64,000 nt of DNA from NCBI RefSeq assembly GCF_900115975.1, contig NZ_FOYM01000001.1:186001-250000 (forward strand). Reading direction: 5' to 3'. The position numbers were made by a program, and so were the translations under genes. The notes beneath the pieces were generated by a model. That model was not told the DNA's origin and did no database searches. It saw only the letters and a program-made list of their open reading frames with translations. Of the stretch, positions 8,884 through 17,711 are shown in pieces (positions within the stretch are counted from its first letter, which is position 1; each line of letters starts with the position of its first letter). Source of the DNA: Desulfoscipio geothermicus DSM 3669 (lineage in GTDB: Bacteria > Bacillota > Desulfotomaculia > Desulfotomaculales > Desulfallaceae).

Positions 8884-10113
8884 TTATTGATTAGCTTCCA
8901 ACAATTCCAAAAATGCTTGAATACGATTCTCTATCATAGCAGGAGCAAAAGCCCTGGAGTCACAATGATCGGATTCCAACGTTAACGTGGGAATACCTAG
9001 CTCTTTTTTCATTTTATTTGCCAGATGCAAAGTACTTCCATTTAAGACATTGCAGCTGCGGATAACATGATTAACATAACCGTCTATTTGGAATTCTCTC
9101 AGAATTTCCCGTAAAAGCTTAACCCTGCTATCCATGTCAATATTAAACATATGGGTCAAATGCCGCTTGGCAAGGCTTTCCAAAGGTTGGGCACAGTCAA
9201 GGCGTTGCCCCCAAACGCGACCGTAATTGTAAAGTTCCACTACAAATACAGCTCCTGCACTTTGGAATCGATCAAACAGCTCCATATGATGCCATAAAGG
9301 CATGACATCCCATAACAATCGAAAACGCTCTTGAGAAACTATACCTATTTTATTGCTAACCCGATTATTTACCTCTTTTGCCACTTCCCTTAAAAATTCC
9401 ACAGCAATCGGTGTACCTGATAGTGTCACTAACACAAAGAGGTTACCCAACATATCAGTACAAGAAATAGGAGCAGGGCGGTTTTTACGACTTTCATTAA
9501 TTTCTATCCAAAGCCTTGCCGCCTCATCACCAAGGAAAATTGCTTCTTGTAAACGCCAAGTGTTAAGTTCACAGTGAGTAATGTTTTCGATAACTTTTAT
9601 AAGCTCATGCAATTGACTAATGGCATATTCTAAACGGTGAAATTCCGGTGCAAATTTTTTATTTAATGTACCAAACGGCAAATCCCATACAAAAAGGGGA
9701 CAATTGAAGTAACGGGAAAGTACTTCAAACCATTTTACATGAGTCGTACAAAGGTTGCGGGACGCAACCAATAAATCTGGTTTTGGAAGCCCACCAAGAT
9801 AAGTACAGTTACTTAGTACGTGACCTATGTCAGAACGAAAATAGGAACAAAGATCACTTATATACCCCGCTTTCTCAGCATAATATTGCAAATCTTGACT
9901 AATTTGTTTTACCGCACAGGCCGCTGCATAATTTTCAGGGAAAACCGGTACTAAATCCATAGCATGAAAAAGTTCCACAGGAGCAATCCCACTGGACCAA
10001 ACTATTTTTTTCCCTTGAGCCTTGGCTTCATGGATATCTTTATAGTATTTCTTAACTAATTGCGAAAGCTTTTGCGAACTTTTTAGCGCCTTAGAAGTTT
10101 TTGGGGCAGTCAT
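8884..10113 (-). CDS. 2-hydroxyacyl-CoA dehydratase / benzoyl-CoA reductase family subunit (HgdB/HadB-like)
   Basis: A 409-residue member of the HGD-D (FldB/FldC, dehydratase D-component) family. The diagnostic N-terminal segment is WSSGIAPVELFHAMDLVPVFPEN. Conserved cysteines that could ligate a 4Fe-4S cluster lie in SDLCSYFRSDIG, RNLCTTHVKW and IRSCNVLNG. Length matches HadB-type subunits. These enzymes use one-electron ketyl-radical chemistry to dehydrate 2-hydroxyacyl-CoA or to reduce aryl-CoA, after ATP-driven electron injection by an activase. No activase gene is adjacent; the nearest pair is at 17712-19379. The gene overlaps the partner subunit gene by 23 bases, which indicates translational coupling. 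Confidence 0.88.
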   Translation of the reverse strand: MTAPKTSKALKSSQKLSQLVKKYYKDIHEAKAQGKKIVWSSGIAPVELFHAMDLVPVFPENYAAACAVKQISQDLQYYAEKAGYISDLCSYFRSDIGHVLSNCTYLGGLPKPDLLVASRNLCTTHVKWFEVLSRYFNCPLFVWDLPFGTLNKKFAPEFHRLEYAISQLHELIKVIENITHCELNTWRLQEAIFLGDEAARLWIEINESRKNRPAPISCTDMLGNLFVLVTLSGTPIAVEFLREVAKEVNNRVSNKIGIVSQERFRLLWDVMPLWHHMELFDRFQSAGAVFVVELYNYGRVWGQRLDCAQPLESLAKRHLTHMFNIDMDSRVKLLREILREFQIDGYVNHVIRSCNVLNGSTLHLANKMKKELGIPTLTLESDHCDSRAFAPAMIENRIQAFLELLEANQ

Positions 10114-11266
10114 TACTGAACCCCCTTGATTTTCGTTTTGTTACCATCTCTAAAAAAGCCTGCATACGTGTACGTAATGCCTCAATTGCAGTTTCATTGT
10201 CAATCCCTAAGACTAACACCGGATATCCTGCAGCTTTTAGTCTGCGTTCAAGCTCAGGTTGTTCTATCCAGTGACAATCGCAAAATTTCTTCAACATCAA
10301 AACTACCCCGTCCACTTGACTGGCTTTAGCGTTTTCCAGAATGTTCTGCCAACGAATCTGGGACGGATATTTACATGGGCAGTTTATCTTACCTAAATAT
10401 TTCTGTGCTAAAACACTAACCGGGTCTTTACTATCTGATGGAATTAATCCTACATTCCCGCGCAAGCCATAACACAGGTCGTCACTTACCACCAGTGCAC
10501 CGTAATTTTCCAGCAAAGCTATTTGTTCTAAGTTATCAATCACACTACCACTGACCAGTAAGCGCACCCGCCCCTCCAATTCCGGTCTTTTTTCCGATAA
10601 AGATTGTAATAAATTATTAATTGCAGAAATGACTTTTTCAGGGGGGGTAGTGAAGGCTGCCATTAATACTTTGTGGTATTCTAGCCCTGTTAAGGTTGCT
10701 GATATGCGGGCATCCGATGCCTTGCGGAGCAAACCTCTAAGAACGTTATAATTTTTTATAGCCATATTTATTTGGTCTGTGCCAATTTCCTTACCTGACA
10801 TCTCTGCTAATTTCGCTATAAACATTTTTAATTCGTCATAATAGAATTGCCGGGCAGGGATAATATCTGTACGCATTGGTACAATTAAATTATGATAAAA
10901 AGTTATATTTGTTGTAACTCGAAATACATCAAAAATTTCTCGCATTCTATCACAGGTTTGAGGGATAATAAGTCCGGAAAGGAAGTCAAATTCACCCTGT
11001 AATGCTCTCTCCAACGCTCCGGATACAACGCTGCAACAAGCAGACGGTAAATAGGCATACGCTTTTGTAATCGGCCTGGTGCTCCCCGACAAACGAAAAG
11101 GAACATATCCGGCAGACATAATAATTTCTACCGGCACATAACTACACATATACCCTATAAACTTTTCTCGGTTATATTGCCGGCAATTTCCGACGCCAGA
11201 TGCAGTATCGTTAATTTCCCTGAACATATTAGTTACCAAATTCAGTTCTGACACAATGTTATACAC
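10091..11266 (-). CDS. 2-hydroxyacyl-CoA dehydratase family second subunit (HadC/HgdA-like)
   Basis: A 391-residue paralogue in the same superfamily. It has the partner-subunit start GYMCSYVPVEIIMSAGYVPFRL, the LPSACCSVVSGALERAL cysteine segment, IIPQTCDRMREI, and KKFCDCHWIEQPEL toward the C-terminus, all candidate Fe-S ligands or active-site residues. The annotated start is GTG; a second GTG four codons later is equally possible because the ribosome-binding site is poor. With the next gene it forms a heterodimeric dehydratase or reductase. It is similar in layout to the pair at 19475-21995 but clearly divergent, so the two pairs probably act on different substrates. Confidence 0.86.
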   Translation of the reverse strand: MYNIVSELNLVTNMFREINDTASGVGNCRQYNREKFIGYMCSYVPVEIIMSAGYVPFRLSGSTRPITKAYAYLPSACCSVVSGALERALQGEFDFLSGLIIPQTCDRMREIFDVFRVTTNITFYHNLIVPMRTDIIPARQFYYDELKMFIAKLAEMSGKEIGTDQINMAIKNYNVLRGLLRKASDARISATLTGLEYHKVLMAAFTTPPEKVISAINNLLQSLSEKRPELEGRVRLLVSGSVIDNLEQIALLENYGALVVSDDLCYGLRGNVGLIPSDSKDPVSVLAQKYLGKINCPCKYPSQIRWQNILENAKASQVDGVVLMLKKFCDCHWIEQPELERRLKAAGYPVLVLGIDNETAIEALRTRMQAFLEMVTKRKSRGFSNDCPKNF

Positions 11267-11462
11267 CCCATAAAATAATTTTATTAGATTTTCCCAATAT
11301 CATATGCCCTTTAAAATAAAAAGTAGGCGCTACCCCCGCACCGGCAGTATAATTCATTTCGGTGACTACTTTATGTCCTATAATTACTTTCTTATTAATT
11401 AATTCAATGTTAACATCGTCCGGATTAACATTTGCCAATTTCAATAATTTACATGCCCTGCA
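11259..11462 (-). pseudogene. truncated OB-fold / zinc-ribbon (DUF35) protein remnant
   Basis: The encoded NKKVIIGHKVVTEMNYTAGA segment matches the C-terminal OB-fold end of the intact protein at 12633-13040 (GKKVKVGHRVIPPTNYTAGE). Upstream only a CRAC half zinc-ribbon remains in frame, preceded by a stop, so the middle of the gene has been deleted. It overlaps the start of the dehydratase subunit gene. Confidence 0.65.
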
Positions 11463-11501
11463 TCACGGTAATCCCTGGGTATAAAATAATCCTCCTGTAT
11501 T

Positions 11502-11660
11502 TTACCATTCAAAGCCTTCTTTTTTTCTTATCTCCCTGTAGTAATCCATCGTTTCAATAAAGGCATCTATTTTTGCGGTAGGAGCGGACTCGCTAAATTT
11601 ATGATAGGAATATCTAGCTATAAGTTCCAGGGAATTATTAACCCCTTCCCGTTCCGACTT
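11502..11660 (-). pseudogene. internally deleted second copy of the reductase B-type subunit
   Basis: The minus strand encodes LELIARYSYHKFSESAPTAK joined directly to IDAFIETMDYYREIRKK, ending in a TAA stop. In the intact gene at 20643-21995 these two segments are separated by about 90 residues; the junction falls at a shared Ala-Lys. The rest of the gene is absent. This is a clean deletion remnant of a duplicated operon. Confidence 0.85.
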
Positions 11661-11791
11661 GCAGCCGGTCAACCCGGAGCAGCAGGAGAGGGGGCAGGTT
11701 TAATTTATTTTGAAAAATATAATCATAAACCTGACCCATTAATCATGTTGGCCTACTGACATAAATGACATGGAAAAATAAACATTCATTA

Positions 11792-12559
11792 CTATTTCGG
11801 CTGCATCCGGATGGCTCCGTCCAGGCGAATGGTGGCACCGTTCAGCATGGGGTTTCCGACAATTTGCTGCACAAGCATGGCAAATTCAGATGGCCTTCCG
11901 AGACGGGGCGGAAAAGGAGTCATCTTCCCGAGAGCTTCGCGGGCAGCTTCGGGCAGGCTGTCGAACATGGGGGTTTCAAAGAGCCCCGGGGCTATACCCA
12001 TAACACGGATTCCGTGCGCAGCGAACTCCCGTGCTATGGGTAAGATCATCCCAACCACCCCTCCCTTGGAGGCGCTGTACGCCGCCTGGCCGATCTGCCC
12101 TTCAAAGGCGGCCACAGAGGCTGTGTTAATAATAACTCCCCTTTCACCGTCCCGGTTTGGAATATTTTGCACCATCTTCTCGACGGCCAAGCGAATCACG
12201 TTGAATGTCCCGATCAGGTTGACCTGGATCACTTTATTAAAATTCTCCAGTGGCATTGGGCCGTTTTTTCCCAATACTTTTTGGGCAACAGCGATGCCGG
12301 CGCAGTTAACGACGATTTGAATACTTCCGAACTTTTCCACGGCCAGATTTATGGCATTTTTCACGCTGTCATCACTTGCGACATCGGTTTTGACAAAGAT
12401 CACACTGTCGCCCAGTTCACCGGCCAATTTATTACCGTTTTTTTCCGCCATGTCCAGTATGACCGCTTTAGCGCCGTGCTCAACAAAATTCCGAACCGTG
12501 GCTTCACCCAGCCCTGAGGCTCCCCCTGTGACCACTGCAACCGAATCTTTTATTTCCAT
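11792..12559 (-). CDS. short-chain dehydrogenase (17-beta-HSD10 / 3-hydroxyacyl-CoA dehydrogenase type)
   Basis: A classical SDR of 255 residues. It has [13 protein letters not shown] for NAD binding, NCAGIA, and the catalytic Ser and YxxxK in [21 protein letters not shown]. The sequence style ([25 protein letters not shown]) is that of type-10 HSD and 2-methyl-3-hydroxybutyryl-CoA dehydrogenases, and also of BbsC/D-like subunits. It would oxidise a 3-hydroxyacyl-CoA with NAD+. It is followed upstream by a DUF35 protein and an SCP-x-type thiolase, a trio equivalent in type to the bbs beta-oxidation genes of anaerobic toluene degradation. This block is more GC-rich than the flanking genes. Confidence 0.9.
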   Translation of the reverse strand: MEIKDSVAVVTGGASGLGEATVRNFVEHGAKAVILDMAEKNGNKLAGELGDSVIFVKTDVASDDSVKNAINLAVEKFGSIQIVVNCAGIAVAQKVLGKNGPMPLENFNKVIQVNLIGTFNVIRLAVEKMVQNIPNRDGERGVIINTASVAAFEGQIGQAAYSASKGGVVGMILPIAREFAAHGIRVMGIAPGLFETPMFDSLPEAAREALGKMTPFPPRLGRPSEFAMLVQQIVGNPMLNGATIRLDGAIRMQPK

Positions 12560-12632
12560 AAATTTATCCTCCTATCCATTGGTTTTACGAAAATTCCTTG
12601 TTTATTAATTCATGTACGGTTTTTGCAGCCAC

Positions 12633-13040
12633 CTATTCAAGCAAAAAGGTGACGGCCACCCCTTCGCCGGCGGTATAGTTTGTGGGAGGAATAACCCTGT
12701 GCCCCACTTTGACTTTTTTCCCGGTGATATCTTCCACCGTATTTGCGGGGTCGAGACCATCTACATTACCCATCAACCACGGTCCCTCTTCCAGTTCCGC
12801 CAGGGCCACGATATAGGGTGCCTTGAACCCCTCCGGGGCCACCCTGATCACGGTGAATGTCCTGATCTCGCCTCTCCCGCTCAACTGCGCCACTTCCACG
12901 TCCGTGCCGCCGCATTCCGCGCAGCAGATCTTCGGGGGCACGGTATAAGAACCGCAATTTTTACACTTCAACCCCAAAAGTTTACCGGCTTTTAACCCTT
13001 CGTAATATTGCCTGTGCGTCAGCGGATAGGTCATTTTCAA
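12633..13040 (-). CDS. Zn-ribbon / OB-fold protein (DUF35), thiolase partner
   Basis: A 135-residue protein with an N-terminal helix, a rubredoxin-like zinc ribbon (KCKNCGSYTVPPKICCAECG) and a C-terminal OB fold ending NYTAGEGVAVTFLLE. Members of this family form complexes with SCP-x-type thiolases, for example BbsA with BbsB, and the adjacent gene upstream is exactly such a thiolase. It likely helps bind CoA or the substrate. A degenerate second copy lies at 11259-11462. Confidence 0.9.
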   Translation of the reverse strand: MKMTYPLTHRQYYEGLKAGKLLGLKCKNCGSYTVPPKICCAECGGTDVEVAQLSGRGEIRTFTVIRVAPEGFKAPYIVALAELEEGPWLMGNVDGLDPANTVEDITGKKVKVGHRVIPPTNYTAGEGVAVTFLLE

Positions 13041-13046
13041 TCCCCC

Positions 13047-14213
13047 TTAAATGCCGTAAATTATATTCACCACGGTGGCAAAGTCCCCGCCCAGGGTATC
13101 GGTCATACCGACCCTGGCGCCCTTTACCTGCCGGTCGCCGCACTCACCCCGCAGCTGCTTGACTATCTCGTAAGCCTGGGCGGCGCCTGTGGCGCCGATG
13201 GGGTGCCCCTTGGCCTTCAGACCGCCGGAAGGGTTGATCGGGATGCGACCGCCAATGGCGGTTTCACCTTTTTCCACGGCTTCACTTCCCTTACCGAATG
13301 CAAAGAAGCCCAACCCTTCACTGGCTACTATTTCCGCAATTGTGAAACAGTCGTGTAATTCACAGACATCTATATCCGCAGGGGTCAGGCCGGCCATCTT
13401 ATATGCTTGCGCAGCTGCGGCCTCCCTGGCCCTGATCCTGGTGATGTCCTTCTGCCGGTACAGGGGGCCGTTGGAAGCCTGGCCCACCCCCAGAATGTAT
13501 ACCGGCTTGTCCGTCAGCCTCTTCGCCACTTCTTCGGAAGCGAGGACGATGGCGGCCGCCCCGTCGGAAAAGGGACAGCAATCGAAAAGCTGGAGAGGGT
13601 CGGCCACTATGAAACTGTTGAGCACCGTTTCCACGGTTATTTCTTTTTGAAACTGGGCCAGAGGGTTTTTTACCCCGTTTTTGTGATTCTTAACGGCTAC
13701 CATAGCCATACGCTCCTTGAGTTTCTCCAGGGAGATACCGTATTTATTGGCATATAGCCGCGCAACCATGGCAAATGCGCCCGGAAAGGTGATACCGTTA
13801 AACCCTTCGTATTTGCTGTCCGAACCCATGGCAAAAGTCCGCGTGGCCAGGGGCGTGCCCATGGCCGTTGCCCTTTCCGTGCCACCCGCCAGGACAATAT
13901 CATAAAACCCGGAGGCCACCCACATGAACGCATCCCTGATCGCCACGCTGGCCGAGGCGCAGGCTCCCTCTACCCGGGTAGCCGGGGCATCCATGGGCAT
14001 GCCCAGTTCAGCGGCACACATCGGTGCCATGTTCATCTGACCTTCTTCAAAATCCCCCAGCCCATTACCCAAAAAAAGGGCCTGAATATCCTTTGCCCTT
14101 ATATTTGACTCATTGATTGCTTCCATTGCTGCATCTGAGAACATCTCAACCTGACTTTTATCCGAAGAACCAAATTTAGTCATCCCCACGCCTACTACAG
14201 CAACTCTTCGCAT
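13047..14213 (-). CDS. SCP-x / acetyl-CoA acetyltransferase-type thiolase
   Basis: A 388-residue thiolase of the sterol-carrier-protein-x branch. The active cysteine is in VEGACASASVAIRD, a second active-site segment is HDCFTIAEIV, and the C-terminal histidine is in NPSGGLKAKGHPIGATG. The usual C-terminal CxG cysteine is not seen: the end reads TLGGDFATVVNI, as in this subfamily. It pairs with the DUF35 protein 6 bases downstream and probably cleaves a branched or aryl 3-oxoacyl-CoA, as BbsAB cleaves benzoylsuccinyl-CoA. The substrate remains unknown. Confidence 0.9.
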   Translation of the reverse strand: MRRVAVVGVGMTKFGSSDKSQVEMFSDAAMEAINESNIRAKDIQALFLGNGLGDFEEGQMNMAPMCAAELGMPMDAPATRVEGACASASVAIRDAFMWVASGFYDIVLAGGTERATAMGTPLATRTFAMGSDSKYEGFNGITFPGAFAMVARLYANKYGISLEKLKERMAMVAVKNHKNGVKNPLAQFQKEITVETVLNSFIVADPLQLFDCCPFSDGAAAIVLASEEVAKRLTDKPVYILGVGQASNGPLYRQKDITRIRAREAAAAQAYKMAGLTPADIDVCELHDCFTIAEIVASEGLGFFAFGKGSEAVEKGETAIGGRIPINPSGGLKAKGHPIGATGAAQAYEIVKQLRGECGDRQVKGARVGMTDTLGGDFATVVNIIYGI

Positions 14214-14242
14214 TGTTTATGCCCCCCCAATCACATAGAATT

Positions 14243-15152
14243 TTAAGGTTTCATTTTTTCTTCTTCAGTAAGCGGCTCCCAGTGATCATGGTGTGTCATC
14301 TCCGGCAGATCCACTAATCCATCAAATTTGCCGGGTTTACCCCAAATAGCTCTACGTGCCCGCTTGCCGCGCGGCGGGAGATCTACCCAGGGCAGGTGAG
14401 CAAACATCAGGCAATAGACCGGTCCGGTCATAGCAGAGTTAATCAGATCAATATCCATTACGCAGTGCAATACAGCCGGTTGTCCCTTCTCTGCAGCCTG
14501 AAAACAGCGGTCCTGAGCAGCAGTAAAGTTTTCGTGCCTATCCACTATCTCACCGTAACAATTCAGGTCCCGAGCGATTTTGTCAAATCTTATTCTGGGT
14601 TCGCGTTCTCCGGCCAGCCCGCCATAGCCCTGCTTTATTCCCAGCCACTCAGCTCCCGTACGGTCTTGCTCACCAAGGTTCTCCCAATTCGGGCCATACC
14701 AGTGATACTTCATTCCTGCTATCCAGCCGTTATTTTCTGTCACCAGGTAAACAATGGGGAGCTTATGGCGAGCAGCCGTATCAATCTCCATACCTGCATT
14801 ACACATGCCGGAGTCGCCCATCAGTGCCAAAATAGGAGTTTTATCTCCCTTTTCCAGCTGGGCAAAAGCCGCACCCATGGCCATAGCAACCCCATGACCG
14901 ACACCGGCCTGTTCAGATGAACTTAGAATTTGGGCGGGACGTACAGCCTTAAGATAGGGCATCACAAAATCTGACATGGTATAGCCGTCAATCATGATGC
15001 GGACCTTGCTCTCATATTTTTCTTCCAGGTAATCAGCGATAGCCCGGGAAAGATAACCATAGTGCATACAATTTTCTTTTTGGTATTTCGGATGTTCAAA
15101 TCCGTAATACATGGCTTTGTCACGGCGCCGCTTTTCAGCAGCCGCCCTGCCC
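14243..15152 (-). pseudogene. C-terminal half of a second ThDP enzyme gene
   Basis: The 289-residue frame aligns along its full length with residues about 393-676 of the intact ThDP enzyme at 2957-4987; long stretches such as IMIDGYTMSDFVMPY are identical. It keeps GDSGM and TENNGW but has no Pyr domain and therefore no catalytic glutamate. Nucleotide similarity extends upstream of the ATG through the KRRRDKA segment to about 15152 and then stops abruptly, and there is no ribosome-binding site. It is best read as a deletion remnant. An alternative, a free PP-domain subunit pairing with another Pyr subunit, is less likely. Confidence 0.82.
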
Positions 15153-15331
15153 GGTTCCTATACGGCTGGCACGGACAAGTTTGGCAAATTGATCGTAGGA
15201 CATATTATCATAAAAAGTAATGGCATCTCTGGTAAAAAGATTTGTCACCGGTGTATCAGGTCTTATTCCATCAGCCACCGCGTCATAAAGGCTTAATTGA
15301 ATTCGCAATTTGCTGGTTACATATCCTGGTT
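15153..15331 (-). pseudogene. orphan reading-frame fragment joined to the ThDP remnant
   Basis: Between the crotonase stop and the ThDP remnant the minus strand has one open frame of about 60 codons without a start, including LSLYDAVADGIRPDTPVT and YDNMSYDQFAKLVR. I do not recognise it. It ends out of frame with the ThDP sequence, so the join at about 15152 is a non-functional deletion junction. Confidence 0.45.
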
Positions 15332-16114
15332 TTATTTACCAAGAAAAATTGGTTTGCGCTTTTCCCTAAAAGCTTTTAACCCTTCCTTGTGATCTGCGGT
15401 TTGCATACAGAGCCCTTGTGAGTATGCTTCATATTCAAGGGCACTTCGTAAATCCATCCAGAGGCTGCGGTTCATTAATACTTTTGTAAGACCTATTGCA
15501 CGGGACGGCCCTTTAGCTATCTCTTTAGCCATGTCCATTACGGTTTTATTTAAATCCTCCGGAGGCACAACCTGATTTATTAAACCAAGGCGTTCAGCTT
15601 CCTCAGCACTTAGCTTTTTGCCAGTTAACACAAGTTCCTTCGCCTTAGGAAGGCCGAGTATTCGTGGAAGAAAATAAGTTCCTCCGGCATCAGGGACCAA
15701 TCCTACAGGTAAAAAGGCCTCTGAAAATATTGCTTCATTGGAAGCCACGATTAAATCTGAAGCTAAGCTTAAATTACAACCCGCCCCTACCGCAAAGCCG
15801 TTTACAGCAGAAATAACTATTTTTTCAATCTCTACAATTTTTAGAATTATTCCATTAATCTTTTGCAGGTATGCCTTACCCTGCATTGCATCCATTCCTT
15901 CTGACATGGCTTTTATGTCGCCTCCAGCGGAAAAAGCCTTACCACTGCCTGTTAATATAATTACTTTACATTGGTCATCCCTTGAAATATCCTCCAATAA
16001 CTGATGCAGTTCCTCAATCATTTCAAAGGTTAACGAATTCATAGCATCAGGGCGGTTCAAGGTTATCGTAGTTATTCCGCTCTCGGAAAAAACAAGAATG
16101 TTCTCAAAACTCAA
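15332..16114 (-). CDS. enoyl-CoA hydratase/isomerase family protein (PaaG-like)
   Basis: A 260-residue crotonase with the oxyanion-hole segments SGKAFSAGGDIKAM and VGAGCNLSLASD. The two glutamates used for water addition in true hydratases are not conserved: the first reads Asn (GAGCNL) and the second falls in SEAFLPVGLVPD. The aspartate in LVPDAGGTYFLPR is typical of PaaG and isomerase-type members. An enoyl-CoA isomerase, or ring or double-bond shifting activity, is therefore more likely than simple hydration. It lies downstream of the BtrH-domain gene on the same strand, separated by an AT-rich 100-bp spacer. Confidence 0.85.
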   Translation of the reverse strand: MSFENILVFSESGITTITLNRPDAMNSLTFEMIEELHQLLEDISRDDQCKVIILTGSGKAFSAGGDIKAMSEGMDAMQGKAYLQKINGIILKIVEIEKIVISAVNGFAVGAGCNLSLASDLIVASNEAIFSEAFLPVGLVPDAGGTYFLPRILGLPKAKELVLTGKKLSAEEAERLGLINQVVPPEDLNKTVMDMAKEIAKGPSRAIGLTKVLMNRSLWMDLRSALEYEAYSQGLCMQTADHKEGLKAFREKRKPIFLGK

Positions 16115-16213
16115 TACAGCACCTCCCCAAACATTGTAATGGCTTATATCTAACTAATGAATATATATATATAATAATGAATGCTTCATCAAACATAGCA
16201 TTAAATATTCAAA

Positions 16214-17212
16214 TTATGTTAAATCATTGGTTCCAAATAATAGTCCATGCACGTCTTGAAAGAATACCTTTTCATTTTTAAAAATATCCATAGCTAAAGA
16301 TGCTGCCTGTTCCAATCTCATTAGGCCGTTTTCACTCATATCTTTAAAAATAAAAGCCAACTCAGTCCATTTTGAAGCAATTTCAGCCATTCTGGTATCG
16401 GCATTGATTTCCTTTAATATTGGTAGAATTTCTTTTGCTTCTTCAAGATACTCAGCATAAAGTGCCCTAAAACCTCCACCGCCAGTGCCGCGCCTCTCTA
16501 TAACCTGATACGCATACTTTGCACACCATGAAAAATCTTTTAAATTTCGCCATAGCGGAATTTCTTTAATAAATTCCTCCATACCGGAAACCCCTTCCTT
16601 TGATGATTGGGGCAACAACATTTTTCGACAGTTTAAAGCAAGAGCTAACTTAATTGAACCTGATAAATCTTGTAAAGTAAAGAAGGGAACTTCGCTCCAG
16701 TAGTTATAAAGCGGATAAGGGACTTCTTTTGAACTCATGGCTTTAGCCAAGGAAGGAATAGATGTTTCTTGCAGTTCCTTTCTTTCGGTATCTACTAATA
16801 ATGCAACCCCCCGTTTGGTGTTATACCCTACAAGAACTACGGTATGTCCCCCAAAATGGGTATTGGTATGATAATAATCCAGATAATATAAGTCTGTTAG
16901 GATTAAGACCGGAACATTCTTATCAATCCATGTTATCATTTTTTCCCAGGGAAAATCTTCATCTTTGTGCCAGCGGAAATTTACCCCAAGATTTTTAAAA
17001 AAGTATGACTCTAAGGAACGACACCGTCCGTGAAAAATAATACTAGGTGAAAATTGTTCATTACGATGATAGAAAAAACCCAAGCCCGAACCTAATCCAA
17101 AACACATTGCTTCACTTAAGTTATGGCCATAGTATCTGGCTATATTAAATAAGGAGGTAGAACCACAGTGAACACCTGAAAAATATTTAAAATTATCTAT
17201 AATTTTACTCAT
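16214..17212 (-). CDS. BtrH N-terminal / DUF4872-type protein
   Basis: A protein of about 332 residues. The N-terminus, with GVHCGSTSLFNIARYYG, and the later GGHTVVLVGYNT give a papain-like Cys...His arrangement as in the BtrH N-terminal domain, where it moves acyl groups from a carrier protein in butirosin synthesis. The C-terminal half is helical and matches the general layout of the DUF4872 partner domain. ATG after AGGAGG is used. An acyl-transferase or amide-forming role is conceivable. Its presence inside a catabolic CoA island is unusual, and no carrier protein is nearby. Confidence 0.7.
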   Translation of the reverse strand: MSKIIDNFKYFSGVHCGSTSLFNIARYYGHNLSEAMCFGLGSGLGFFYHRNEQFSPSIIFHGRCRSLESYFFKNLGVNFRWHKDEDFPWEKMITWIDKNVPVLILTDLYYLDYYHTNTHFGGHTVVLVGYNTKRGVALLVDTERKELQETSIPSLAKAMSSKEVPYPLYNYWSEVPFFTLQDLSGSIKLALALNCRKMLLPQSSKEGVSGMEEFIKEIPLWRNLKDFSWCAKYAYQVIERRGTGGGGFRALYAEYLEEAKEILPILKEINADTRMAEIASKWTELAFIFKDMSENGLMRLEQAASLAMDIFKNEKVFFQDVHGLLFGTNDLT

Positions 17213-17239
17213 AGATAAACCTCCTCGTCTCATTTCACA

Positions 17240-17398
17240 TTAACGATAACCAAGATTAATTGTTAGAATCAATGGTAAATAACACATACCAAAACCTTCA
17301 CGATAAGCCGTTTTCCGGATTAACCTTTGTACTGTATATTCATTTCCCCAATCCAGTTCTAGACCATCAGCAAACCAGGATTTTATGGGCAAGGTCAT
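17240..17398 (-). pseudogene. remnant of an aldehyde ferredoxin oxidoreductase
   Basis: A 52-codon frame contains SWFADGLELDWGNEYTV and IRKTAYREGFG, a close match to the family segment around (D)GLELxWGN...IAYREGFG of tungsten-containing AOR. Homology stops right after GFG, and no other part of the roughly 600-residue enzyme is present. Confidence 0.65.
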
Positions 17399-17711
17399 AT
17401 AAGATTTACTTGCGCGTTTCTATCGCTTCAGGATCACTTGTGTGGATACACTAAAAATTAAGTCGGTTGCACCAATGGTTTTCAATCTTAAGGTGTTCGC
17501 AAGCTACTTGGATAAATTGTGAGCTTATCGCTGCCGATAAAAACTTTTATTCAACCTCAGCCAGAGGCCAATAATTTTTCGAAATTTTCAGCAATATTTA
17601 AATACATAAACCCTTTAGAAACTAGTTGATAAAATTAATATTCATATTATATTACCAATAAAAGGTAACTTTACAAAAAAACACCCTAACAGAAATAATA
17701 GGTTGTATATC
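17399..17711. other. non-coding gap, AT-rich
   Basis: Beyond the AOR remnant I see only short frames with stops and no promoter matching consensus. It may be further decayed AOR sequence. Confidence 0.4.
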
